Below are positions 33,793 to 45,400 of a DNA stretch of 64,000 bases, in pieces. The stretch covers positions 203,893 through 267,892 of the forward strand of contig JAEVLN010000050.1 in assembly GCA_018350325.1 (NCBI GenBank). Direction: 5' to 3'. The stretch's first letter is position 1, and each line of letters begins with the position of its first letter. The stretch comes from Globodera rostochiensis. Taxonomy: Eukaryota > Nematoda > Chromadorea > Rhabditida > Heteroderidae. The position numbers were made by a program, and so were the translations under genes. The notes beneath the pieces are model-generated. The model was not told the DNA's origin. It saw only the letters and a program-made list of their open reading frames with translations, and did not search any database.

Positions 33793-35476
33793 ACTATAAT
33801 TCTGGTTCGTTGTGACTATGTTCTGGTCCGTTGTTTCTATAATTCTGATCCCTTGTGAAATATTCTGGTCTATTGTTGCTATAGGTAATCTGGTCCGTTG
33901 TGGCTATTTCTGGTATTTTGTTGCCATAATTCTGATTCTTTGTTGCTATTTCTGGTATGGTCGGTTGTGGCTTCTTTCTGGTCTCTTGTTGTGATAATTC
34001 TGATTCTTTGTTGCTATTTCTGGTCCGTTGTTGTTATAGGGTAATTCTGGTCAGATGTTGCTTCTTTCTGGTCTCTTGTTGTCATAATTCTGATTCTTTG
34101 TTGCTATTTCTGGTCTCTTGTTGCCATAATTCTGATTCTTTGTTGCTATTTCTGGTTCGTTGTTACTACATTCTGGTCCGTTGTGGCTATTTCTGGTCTC
34201 TTGTTTTCATAATTCTGATTCTTTGTTGCTATTGTATTTCTGGTCCGTTGTTGTTATAGGGTAGTTCTGGTCAGATGTGGCTTCTTTCTGGTCTCTTGTT
34301 GTCATAATTCTATCCTTTGTTGCTATTTCTAGTCCATGTTGTTTAGGGTAATTCTGGTCCGTTGTGGCTATTTCTGGTCTCTTGTTTTCATAATTCTGAT
34401 TCTTTGTTGCTATTGTATTTCTGGTCCGTTGTTGTTATAGGGTAGTTCTGGTCAGATGTGGCTTCTTTCTGGTATCTTGTTGTCATAATTCTGATTCTTT
34501 GTTGCTATTTCTGGTTCGTAGTTACTACATTCTGGTCCGTTGTGGCTATTTCTGGTCTCTTGTTTTCATAATTCTGATTCTTTGTTGCTATTGTATTTCT
34601 GGTCCGTTGTTGTTATAGGGTAGTTCTGGTCCGTTTTGGCTTCTTTCTGGTCTCTTGTTTTCATAATTCTGATTCTTTGTTGATATTTCTGGGCCGTTGT
34701 CGCTATTTTTGGTCCGTTGTTGCGATAGGGTAATTCTGGTCCGTTGTGGCTATTTCTGGTCTCTTGTTTTCATAATTCTGATTCTTTGTTGCTATTGTAT
34801 TTCTGGTCCGTTGTTGCTATAGGGTAATTCTGGTCGGTTGTGGCTTCTTTCTGGTCTCTTGTTGTCATAATTCTGATTCTTTGTTGCTATTTCTGGTCCG
34901 TGTTGCTATAGGTAATTCTGGTCCGATGTTACTATTTAGTCTATTGTTGCTATAATTCTGATTCTTCGTTGATATTTCTGGGCCGTTGTCGCTATTTTTG
35001 GTCCGTTGTTGCGATAGGGTAATTCTGGTCCGTTGTGGCTATTTCTGGTCTCTTGTTTTCATAATTCTGATTCTTTGTTGCTATTGTATTTCTGGTCCGT
35101 TGTTGCTATAGGGTAATTCTGGTCGGTTGTGGCTTCTTTCTGGTCTCTTGTTGTCATAATTCTGATTCTTTGTTGCTATTTCTGGTCCGTGTTGCTATAG
35201 GTAATTCTGGTCCGTTGTGGTTATTTCTGGTCTCTTGTTTCCATAATTCTGATTTTTTGTTATTTCTGGTCTGTTGTTGTTATAGGTAAATCTGGTCCGT
35301 TGTGGCTTCTTTCTGGTCTCTTGTTGTGATAATTCTGATTCTTTGTTGCTATTTCTGGTCCGTTGTTGCTATAGTTAATTCTGGTCCGTTGTTTCTATAT
35401 TCTGATCTGGTCTATTGTTGCTTCTCTGGTCTGTTTTTGCTTATATTCTGGTCCGTTGTTGCTATAGGTAATTCTG
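33793..35476. repeat. TTCTGGTCCGTTGTTGCTAT satellite, block B
   Basis: Tandem units of about 21 to 28 bp carry TTCTGGTCCGTTGTTGCTAT or the variants TTCTGATTCTTTGTTGCTAT and TTCTGGTCTCTTGTTGTCAT, arranged in higher-order groups. The short Leu/Ser/Cys-rich ORFs through it are repeat translations. Confidence 0.95.
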
Positions 35477-37017
35477 GCATATGTTTGGCATTTAATTTTA
35501 AATTCAATATTTAAACAAAATTGCTTCAACTCTCTACCGTACACCGTCTCATTCTTTGTCAGTTATTCGTGTCGAAAAAATGCGAAGCGACACCGTATCT
35601 CACAGCACAAAATCCCTCTCCAAGAAGTAAGTTTTGATTAATTAAATTAATTTATTTAGAAAATCAAACGCCCGCCGAATTTTTGTTTTATCTCATTAAG
35701 GCCCAGGATGGGTCAATCAAACGCATCAAATTGACGGAGGCCGAATTGGCGCAGAAAGATTGCGCAATGAAAGCACAGCAGGCGGAGACCGCCGCAAAGG
35801 CGGGCGGAAAAGATAAAACAGGTGGCCCCCGGGGGCTTGGAAAATTTAGGCACAAATCAGTTTATCGGGAACTGATCAGTGTTATCGGAATTTAATTTAG
35901 GCACAAATCAGTTTTATCGGGAACTGATCAGTGTTATCGCAATTTTAATTTTGGCTGAGATCAGTTTTATCGGGCACTGATCAGTGTTATCGGGAATTTT
36001 AATTTGTTTTAGGGGGTGATTTTTTGTTTTGGCTGACTAACAAACTTAAAGCTTCAGAGAGCTCTGGATTAATTTTTTTGTGATTTATCCCAAAAATGCC
36101 ATAAATCTGGCACATTTAACAGCGGTGTGTTAACACAAAAAATGGGCATCTTTAATCTAAAAAAGCCTATTCTAATTATGCCTAAAGGGGACTAAAACAC
36201 TTTTTGAATGGGTGTAATTATTTTGCCCCTCTCTCATTTTGCAGAAAAAGCAAAAAAGCCGCCGACGAACAGCATCAGATGATTTGTGATCCGAACAGAA
36301 CGATGTAAATCAAAATTTTGTTAAAGATTTTGTGTGAAAATTTCTGTAAAACCATGAGATTTTAGGAATGAAAGTCCACCGGCGGACGGCAGCAAACCGG
36401 GCACGGCAAACAATCCGGCATTGGTCATGGGCAGAGGAATTACTGAAAGTGATCGGATTTTGATCGATTAAACTTGAACATTTTTAGTCTGACACTGATC
36501 AGATAGATCACAAACTCCGTCAAAATGATTTTTGGGATTGATCATTTTAAATGATTGTCGAACAAAGTTTGCCTATCATTTTGGCGGTGCTCTCAAAAAT
36601 TTGTTCAACTTTTTTTTTGTCGTCCATCGCGTTCTCTCTGGGAGACTTTTGGTCACAGCTAGTCGTCATCTTCAGTTTTTTGTTCATGTTTATCTTTCTT
36701 CAATATTTTTATGCACTAATTTTTCCATTTTTATACCTCCGTGAGCCCAATCAATCAATTCATTCTCTCTTTCTCTGATCCACTCCCCCGTCTCCTCTGA
36801 TCACTCCAAGCCCTCTTTGATCACTCCCCGCCTTCTCTGTCCAAGCCCTCTGATCACTCCCCGCCTTCTCTGTTCAAGCTCTCTTTGATCACTCTCTGCA
36901 CTTTCTGATCACTCTCCAACCTCCCCGGTATTCACATGTACCGTGTACATCTTCAACAACATTTATGCTCCTGTGGTTGTGTAGCTGGACCGGGAGGCCG
37001 GCCAAAATGGTGCCGAA
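35477..37017 (+). pseudogene. Truncated zinc-finger gene copy A
   Basis: The block contains copies of the finger-2 exon (35563-35626, with Val to Ala in the NVKRH motif) and the next exon (35701-35821). It then jumps to sequence from the intron before the penultimate exon (about 36010), the penultimate exon (36245-36304) and the last exon (from 36366, which has a shifted stop). Everything equivalent to 24216-28317 is deleted, including finger 3. It is bounded on both sides by the TTCTGGTCC satellite. No start codon or upstream exons are present. Confidence 0.8.
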
Positions 37018-37840
37018 TACATTCTGGTCCGTTGTGGCTTCTTTCTGGTCTCTTGTTGTCATAATTCTATCCTTTGTTGCTATTTCTAGTCCATGTTGCT
37101 TTAGGGTAATTCTGGTCCGTTGTGGCTATTTCTGGTCTCTTGTTTTCATAATTCTGATTCTTTGTTGCTATTGTATTTCTGGTCCGTTGTTGTTATAGGG
37201 TAGTTCTGGTCAGATGTGGCTTCTTTCTGGTCTCTTGTTGTCATAATTCTGATTCTTTGTTGCTATTTCTGGTTCGTAGTTACTACATTCTGGTCCGTTG
37301 TGGCTTCTTTCTGGTCTCTTGTTGCCATAATTCTGATTCTTTGTTGCTATTTCTGGTTCGTTGTTACTACATTCTGGTCCGTTGTGGCTATTTCTGGTCT
37401 CTTGTTTTCATAATTCTGATTCTTTGTTGATATTTCTGGGCCGTTGTCGCTATTTTTGGTCCGTTGTTGCTATAGGGTAATTCTGGTCGGTTGTGGCTTC
37501 TTTCTGGTCTCTTGTTGTCATAATTCTGATTCTTTGTTGCTATTTCTGGTCCGTGTTGCTATAGGTAATTCTGGTCCGTTGTGGTTATTTCTGGTCTCTT
37601 GTTGCCATAATTCTGATGTTTTGTTATTTCTGGTCTGTTGTTGTTATAGGTAAATCTGGTCCGTTGTGGCTTCTTTCTGGTCTCTTGTTGTGATAATTCT
37701 GATTCTTTGTTGCTATTTCTGGTCCGTTGTTGCTATAGTTAATTCTGGTCCGTTGTTTCTATATTCTGATCTGGTCTATTGTTGCTTCTCTGGTCTGTTT
37801 TTGCTTATATTCTGGTCCGTTGTTGCTATAGGTAATTCTG
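37018..37840. repeat. TTCTGGTCCGTTGTTGCTAT satellite, block C
   Basis: Same satellite family as 33793-35476. The last 200 bp and the junction to the following gene copy are the same as at 35276-35476, an offset of 2,364 bp, showing that satellite and gene fragment were duplicated together. Confidence 0.94.
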
Positions 37841-39990
37841 GCATATGTTTGGCATTTAATTTTAAATTCAATATTTAAACAAAATTGCTTCAACTCTCTA
37901 CCGTACACCGTCTCATTCTTTGTCAGTTATTCGTGTCGAAAAAATGCGAAGCGACACCGTATCTCACAGCACAAAATCCCTCTCCAAGAAGTAAGTTTTG
38001 ATTAATTAAATTAATTTATTTAGAAAATCAAACGCCCGCCGAATTTTTGTTTTATCTCATTAAGGCCCAGGATGGGTCAATCAAACGCATCAAATTGACG
38101 GAGGCCGAATTGGCGCAGAAAGATTGCGCAATGAAAGCACAGCAGGCGGAGACCGCCGCAAAGGCGGGCGGAAAAGATAAAACAGGTGGCCCCCGGGGGC
38201 TTGGAATTTGACACAGTCAGTTTTATCGTGGCACAGATCAGTGTTATCGGGAATTTTAATTTGGGAACAGATCAGTTTTATCGGGCACTGAACAGTGTTA
38301 TCGGGAATTTTAATTTGGGCACAGATCAGTTTTATCGGGCACTGATCAGTGTTATTGGGAATTTTGCACAGATCAGATCAGTGTTTTTAGCTAGAGTGCC
38401 CCGGTTTGCTTTGTTTAATTCCCGGCATCGGGGTGTATGTATCAGGGATGGACGGGACTTCCGACGTTCCGACATTTTTAGTTCTTCGAATTCCGGTTCC
38501 CGAAATTTTTGAGGTCGTTGGCACCCATCCCTGGCATGTATGGCCGTGAAGTGAACGGGATTGCCGAAAATTTCGGCAATTCCATTCTCGGGGAACACTT
38601 TTTTGAATTCAGAGGATTACGGCCGAGCTCAGGATGTTCGGCGCACAAAAATCCAAATTGATTTTCGGGAATTCCGGGCCCTGGAACTCGCTAGAATCCG
38701 ACCATGATCACCCGAATTTTAGGACGGACAAAAATTCCGAAACTTTGATCGATCAAATCATATCTGAGCTTAACTCTGATCTCTCAAACAGGGCGGCGGC
38801 GCATTTATTGATCACCACCAACAGCAGCAACAGGAGCATCAATTTCGAAACGTTCAACCGCAGCAGCATCAGCGACAACAACAACAGCAAACGATGTACT
38901 CTTCTGCTGCTGCTGCTGCTGATGATCATCATCATGCTCATCATCGATTCCAACACGGTCAGTGGCAACCAGTCATGAATTTGACTAATTTTGCAGTTTT
39001 TTATTAGTAAATTTTCTCATAATTTTTTTGTTAGAATGCTGACAAATTCCGTTTTTTGTGCAGGTGATTCTGTTGCTGGTGCCCCTTCAGCTGCAGCATC
39101 TTTTTACCAGCCATCGCAGCCGAGCGACAGCGAAACGCGCCCCGAGGCGTTCAACGCCGGCGGCGACGGCGTCTTCGATGGCATCAGAAAAGCGCCGCAG
39201 GGCACGGCGGCTGCGCCCAAGGGCACAAAAAAGTCACACAAAGCGTCAACAAATCCTCCCGCACATTTTTGTCCACACTGTGGCCGTGGATTGTCCTCCG
39301 ATTATTCGCTGAAAGTGGGCGGGCAATTATTATTATTAATATTTAACGATTTCACAATTCTTAATTAGATAATATTTACACTGAAATGGGGGGAATTTGT
39401 CAAAAAAAAAAAATGCCAAAAAAATAACAACTTATGCCTAAAGGGGGACTAAAAAACAATTGTTTTCAGCGGAATTGCCAATCGTGCCCGAAACTGTTGG
39501 GGAAAGAAGGCGGCGCCGGCGGCGGCGGTGGCAAAAAGAAAGGGTTTGTATCAAAGTTTTGAATGTGCGCAATTATTTTGCCCCCTTTTTTTGCCGAAAA
39601 AGGAAAAAGCCATCGACGAACTGCATCAGATCATTTGTGATCCGGACAGCAGGATGTAAATCAAGATTTTGTTAATTCAAAAAATTTAAAGATTTTGTGT
39701 GAAAATTTCTATAAAAACATGAGATTTTAGGACTGAAAGTCCACTGGCGGACGGCAGCTAACCGGGCACGGCAAACAATCCGGCACTGGTCATGGACGGA
39801 GGAAATCACTGAAAGTGATCGAATTTTGATCGATTGAATTTGAACATTTTTACAGAACCTGACACTGATCAGATAGATCACAAACTCCGTCAAAATGATT
39901 TTTGGGATCATTTAAATGATTCTTTTGGCGGTGCTCTCAAAAATTTCTTCAACTTTTTTTTTTTGTCATCCATTGCGTATGAATTTATTC
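37841..39990 (+). pseudogene. Truncated zinc-finger gene copy B
   Basis: Finger-2 exon (37927-37990) and the following exon (38065-38185) are identical to copy A. Degraded intron follows to about 38790, then a truncated copy of exon 27269-27572 (38792-38957), the finger-3 exon (39064-39314, with two compensating frameshifts), and the next exon (from 39470). In that exon CGG AAT TGC replaces CGG CAT TGC, so the zinc-binding His is Asn. The acceptor of the penultimate exon reads CCG instead of CAG near 39594. Phase fails between 38185 and 38792. It is clearly a pseudogene. Confidence 0.82.
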
Positions 39991-40631
39991 CAAAAATAAT
40001 GGACAATGTGACGAAAAATCCAATAAAACAGAGAAATGCACCCCTAAAAATTTGTAATTTTTTATCACAAAAATGAATTTTGATTAATAAATATAGAGAA
40101 AATTTTTTTTTTACCAGTTTACACTAATTTGGTACTTTTTAGAAACTATTTAGAACTTTTTAAGCAACTATAAAGCTAACTAGAGTAGTTCATGGTCGGT
40201 TTTAAACCGGGGGTCCCGATTTTCGTTTAGGCCGGTTTTGCCACCCCGGTTTTCGGTTTTTGGCCGACACCCGGTTAACCGAAAACCGAAACCGGTTTTG
40301 GTCATTTTCAAATTCGTAAATTTTTGGACAATTTTTTTAAAACAAATTTCGTTAAATTCTAAAATTGACCTCTCCCATTCCTAAAAATTTGAAACAATTC
40401 CCGTTATACCGGCACCGCCGATTTTCCTCTCAGTGAAGTGAAACCGATTCTCAAAAACTTGTTTTTTGAAAAATTTAAGAATCGGCAAAATTTCCGAAAT
40501 TCTTCGCAATTTTTTAATAAAAATTTACTGCAAATCAAAATTTAAAAAAAATTTCTTAAGAAAATGCAACTGAAAAACGTACACCTAAGAATCGACTTTT
40601 TTTTGCCTTGGCTCCCCCCTCCCCTCGCCAC

Positions 40632-41250
40632 CAGTGATGTCCCGGTTCCATTTTTACTGGCGTGTTTCAAAATATAGAGTAAATTTTTATTTTTTCGCAT
40701 GAAATATGTATTTTTTAATCATATTTCTCCATACCAACAATTTTTCTCAACAATTTGAAGGCACACCTTTACTGGGGATAGCCAAATCAGAGGCCCATAC
40801 AATTAAGTTTGGTTCGAAGGGGGGGTGGCCTCAGGACGATTTTCGATACGATCGGCTATTTTATGTACAAAAACACGCACATTTCGTTTTTTTCAACTAT
40901 TTTAGGCAAGGAGGTGAGGGGTCGGCGGTGCCGATAGGCGCCGCCGAGAAAAATTTTTAGGATTTTTGACTCAATTTGATAAGAGATTTGCAACCAAAAT
41001 TTGAGATAATTTTTTGAAGATTTAACATTATTTTTTCTCAACCTACATTTTTTGCTCAAAAAGGAATCATTTTAGAAATTACTGAATAACCCCATCAAAG
41101 GTAATTTATGCGCAAACACTTCTTTTGGAAGTTTTTGCTTTGTTACGTAATTAAAAGTAGTAGTTCCGAAGCGGTTCCGGATTTTCGCGGTTCCGGGAAC
41201 CGGTTCCGAAGCGGTTCCGGATTTTCACGGTTGGAACCGGGACATCACTG
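40632..41250. mobile_element. Non-autonomous element with hAT-like inverted ends
   Basis: The left end CAGTGATGTCCCGGTTCCA is the exact reverse complement of the right end at 41232-41250. Subterminal GGTTCC repeats (AGCGGTTCCGGATTTTC twice near 41170 and 41211) lie at the right side. Length is 619 bp. CAGTG ends are typical of hAT-like families, but no matching 8-bp target-site duplication is present here. Confidence 0.6.
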
Positions 41251-41852
41251 GTATGTACTTCCTTTACTTTTGACATTTCAAATTGTTCTTATTATTTTTC
41301 AATAAATTTAATTGTGTGAACATAAAATAATTTATTCCAAAACAAAAAGTCATTGCATTGCATCCATCCCTTTCTGAAATGAATTGGTCAATCATCCGAC
41401 GAAACCGTGCCGTTGGACGGACGCCACCGACAGAGAGGCGCACATTTTTACCCATTTTCGATGATTCAGCAAAATTAATTTGCATGTTTGGCGGCAGCAC
41501 AACCGACCACGCTCTCTCCCTCCAGCTCCACAATCATTTGCTATTTATAAGGAAATTCTCGTTTAGATGCCGGGGGGAATACATTAATCTTTTTTTGTGT
41601 GGTTCGATTTTTGCCAATTGTGGCCAAAAAAGCGTTTTCTAGCCATAACTTTTTTGAGACTTGTCCAATCGCAAAACTTTGGATTAACTGGATTATCCCG
41701 GTTTTTGGAATCCCGATCCCGTAATCGTAATTCCGATTCCGATCACGGCTCCGGTTTTTGAAACATTGAAATCCCGATCCCGGTAGGACCGGGATTAACC
41801 GGGATAAAAATGCACCCCTAAGAATGGGATTTTTGAGCGAGTAAATTCAGTT

Positions 41853-41930
41853 CGGTTATGGTTTAGTGGTGAGTGGTGGAGAGCCGTTGAAGTGTGCGTG
41901 GGGTAGGGGAATCAAATCCCCGACTGTATA
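41853..41930 (+). other. tRNA-like sequence, possible SINE head
   Basis: An A-box-like GGTTTAGTGGTGA and a B-box-like GGGGAATCAAATCCCC are spaced about 45 bp apart, as in a tRNA. The acceptor stem does not pair convincingly, so a functional tRNA is unlikely. Confidence 0.25.
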
Positions 41931-42467
41931 AAATAATTTTTGCCGATTTTTCTAAATATTTACGGTGGTTGTAAACTACTCTGAAAATTATTTTACTTTT
42001 TTCCCATTAAAAAAATATTTTAGCTGACAATTCAGAAGTTTTTTTATTCATTTTTTGTTGGATGAAATCAAAAAACCATAGGGGGACCTTTGTTTTGCAA
42101 CATTCCTAATTTTTGGACCATTTCTTAACAAATCTTGTCCAATCTTCATGAAAATTTTTGCGACGGCGCCGCCGGACCTTTACCACTCCTAAAAAATCTC
42201 TGCAAAAATTGCCGTTTTTTAAAAGTTTGGTTGCAAATCTCTTAACAAAATTTGGATGAGGCAATATGTAGAAAGTTAAGAAAAACAAGGAATATATTTT
42301 TAGTAATCAAGAAAAAATTTATCTTACCAATACAAAAATTTTTTATCCCATTTTCAATCCCGGTTAATCCGGATTCCGGTCAATCCCGGACCCGGTTTTT
42401 ACCAGCGATCCCGACCAACTCTAGTTTTTGAACAGGAAACATAATACAACTCTACACATTGAAGAAA

Positions 42468-45400
42468 ATGGCCCCTCTCCCGTCATTGTTTGCTCTGTTG
42501 TGCAGCATCGCCGTGCTGCTGGTCCGTTGCGACGGTAAGATTCAAGAATGACATGTCATACCGTATATACTCTTGTAATCCCGGGGGATTATTAGAGGTT
42601 AGGGGATTATTAGAGGTTGAGGAGGATGGGGGATTATTAGAGGTTGGGGGATTATTAGAGGATGGGGGATTATTAGAGGTTGACGAGGATGGGGGATTAT
42701 TAGAGGATGGGGGATTATTAGAGGTTGACGAGGATGGGGGATTATTAGAGGATGGGGGATTATTAGAGGTTGGGGGATTATTTTTCAACCTACTCGGAGG
42801 TTGGGCGATTACAAGAGTATATACGGTATACTATTTGACTCCGGTCGGTCTCTATAGCATGAATCCTAAAAAACATTTGCGCTGACTAAAAAAAAGTTAT
42901 AACCTCTCAAAGTTGACAAAACCATAGCGGGGGGGGGCATTTCGTCAAATTTGTAGAAAATATTTTTTGATAAAAAAAAAGTGGTTTTCGCGCAAACATT
43001 TTTTCAGTTCCTGGGTTAGGCTTAGAGTGGAGTCGATTGGTATGTGATTTGGGTGATTTTGAGTCTGGGCTCTATCTATTATACAATTTTTCCCAGGCGT
43101 GGGCACGGATACCCGGATGTCCGGATATCCGCGGATATATCCGGATACGGACGGATAACGGATATGATTTTTTGGAACGTCACGGATACGGACGGATGAC
43201 GGATATGACTCTAAAATCCGCGGATATCCGTGTATCTGTTGTTTTTTGACTGACGAAGGAAAATTTATAATACGGTTTTCTTAAAACTTAAAATGGTTTT
43301 TAATAATAATTTTAAATTTGAACTGGCCTAGTGATTAAACTTTTAGGGTGATGCTACTTTGGGTCAGAGTTCTATACCCTCTCGCTTATCATCTTCGCAG
43401 TAACCTCCGGGTGTCGGGATCGCTGGGGGGAATATGCCGGGCTAGTGGTTACTTTCACCACTTGGCAATACGTACACCAAACAATACGATTATTTATTAA
43501 TTAACGTCTCCGTAATGTCGGGTAAGGGGGAACTTACACACTCAATTAAACCAGAAGACTCAACAACAAATTACTAATTATCAGGAGATCCCAATAGAAT
43601 GAATTTGAGAACAAAACTAAAAGAGAACAAAAAAAAAAGGACACAATGTCTAAACGCCAACAATTAAATAAATTCAAAAAGGGGTCAAATTCCAATTATA
43701 ACACATCTTTTTTTTGTTTTTATACTTTAACTCTTCTTTTTCTTACAACTCTTTGAAAAAAATCAGACATAAAAAAAAAATTTTAAGCATAAATAATATT
43801 CATTTTAGAACTCAATTGCCTAAAAATTGGACGATTTTTCTTACCATAAGTCTTTAAATATTTAATTTTTTCTCTCGGCGGCGCCTAAAAGTTCTAAAAA
43901 AATACCACAAATCTATGATTAACAAACAATCAAAAGTTCAATCTTTTCCCTTAAAATTTTTTTTGTTAAGCTCAATACATATCAATTTCGTTTAATTTTA
44001 ATCAGACAATAATGCGATCGGAAATCGCTTTATCATTTTTCGAATTTTGGAGAAAACTAGTGATTTTTAAATAATGCGGATAACCGCGGACATCCGCGGA
44101 CGGATATCCGGATATGGGATTTTGGAAGGTCACGGATACGGACGGATAACGGATATGAGATTTTAAGGACGGACGGATACAAAATTTGTATCCGTGCCCA
44201 CGCCTGATTTTTCCTTTAATATTATTACAAGGACTCAAGTGCAAATATGGATTGGATGGCAAGAATTACAAAGCGGACGGCGACCCCGTCATTTCATGCT
44301 CGGATGGCTATCACTATTGCATCGGGGCTAACTGTACCAATGGTGGGTCGAAGCCTTCTGATTCGATAATTTTGTCGGTTTTCTACCGATTTTCTTACAA
44401 AAACGATTATCATCCGGACAGATCCGCGCTTATAAATATAGATTGGGTCCGAAAAGTGTACGCCAGATAACTTGATTCACAGAAAAAAACATTTTAAATT
44501 CAAATGCGCACAAAGTTCCGAGCCTGCTGCAACAGGAACAAACAGATTTTTCTGTTCCCTACCAGGGCAAAATTGAAGGCATCCAAAAAGCGGAAAAATT
44601 GAAGAAAAACGATCAAATTAGGGGTTCATTAGGCTTAAGCCTAAGCCACCCTGGCTCGGGCGCGTTAGGCTTAGGCCTAAACCACCCTGGCTCGGGGTGC
44701 GTTAGGCTTAGGCCTAAGCCACCTTGGCTCGGGCGCGTAAGACTTAGGCCTAAACCACCCTGGCTCGGGGTGCGTTAGGCTTAGGCCTAAGCCACCCTGG
44801 CTCGGGCGCGTTAGGCTTAGGCCTAAGCCACCCTGGCTCGGGCGCGTTAGGCTTAGGCCTAAGCCACCCTGGCTCGGGCGCGTTAGGCTTAGGCCTAAAC
44901 CACCCTGGCTCAGGGTGCGTTAGGCTTAGGCCTAAGCCACCCTGGCTCGGGCGCGTTAGGCTTAGGTCTAATGCTCCGTTGCGTTTTTAAGCCCTATACA
45001 TGTGATTTTGATCATTTTTTAATCAATTGACAACTGAGTCCCCAGTTAAAAATACACTTCAGTCCCGGGCTCATAACTTGCTTCAAAGTTATAATTTTTC
45101 CCACAATAAATAAAATAATTCTATTCAGATGCGGACAAAAGCGATAACGTCTTTAGCTGGGGGTGTAACGGAGACAACGACGGCAACAAATGTGTAACCA
45201 ACTCTCAACAACAGTTAGGAGAGCGCATCAAGGATAAGGGGACATGGACTTGCAAATGCTTTTTTGGCGAAAAGGACGTGGACATGGACAACAAACGCTT
45301 TTCGACAGGTTGGATAGACGACATTGTTGGAACGCAAAAAACTAAGATCCCGCCAGCAGCAGAGGGTAGGCTCCGTCCGGAACACCTAATGATTGAGTGT

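Larger units (their letters stand above)
39991..42467. other. Remnants of inverted-repeat elements upstream of the Cys-rich gene
   Basis: Several GC-rich patches with CCGGTT, CCGGGATTAACCGGGAT and CCGGTTTTCGG motifs at 40195-40310, 41690-41815 and 42350-42415 look like ends of old DNA transposons. ORFs of up to 94 codons (for example 41358-41642) have no recognisable domain. No gene is supported; the last 100 bp should hold the promoter of the gene at 42468. Confidence 0.45.

Noticed and set aside
41358..41642. 94-codon ORF upstream of the Cys-rich gene
   Set aside because: No recognisable domain, lies in transposon-remnant DNA, and overlaps an opposite-strand ORF of similar length.
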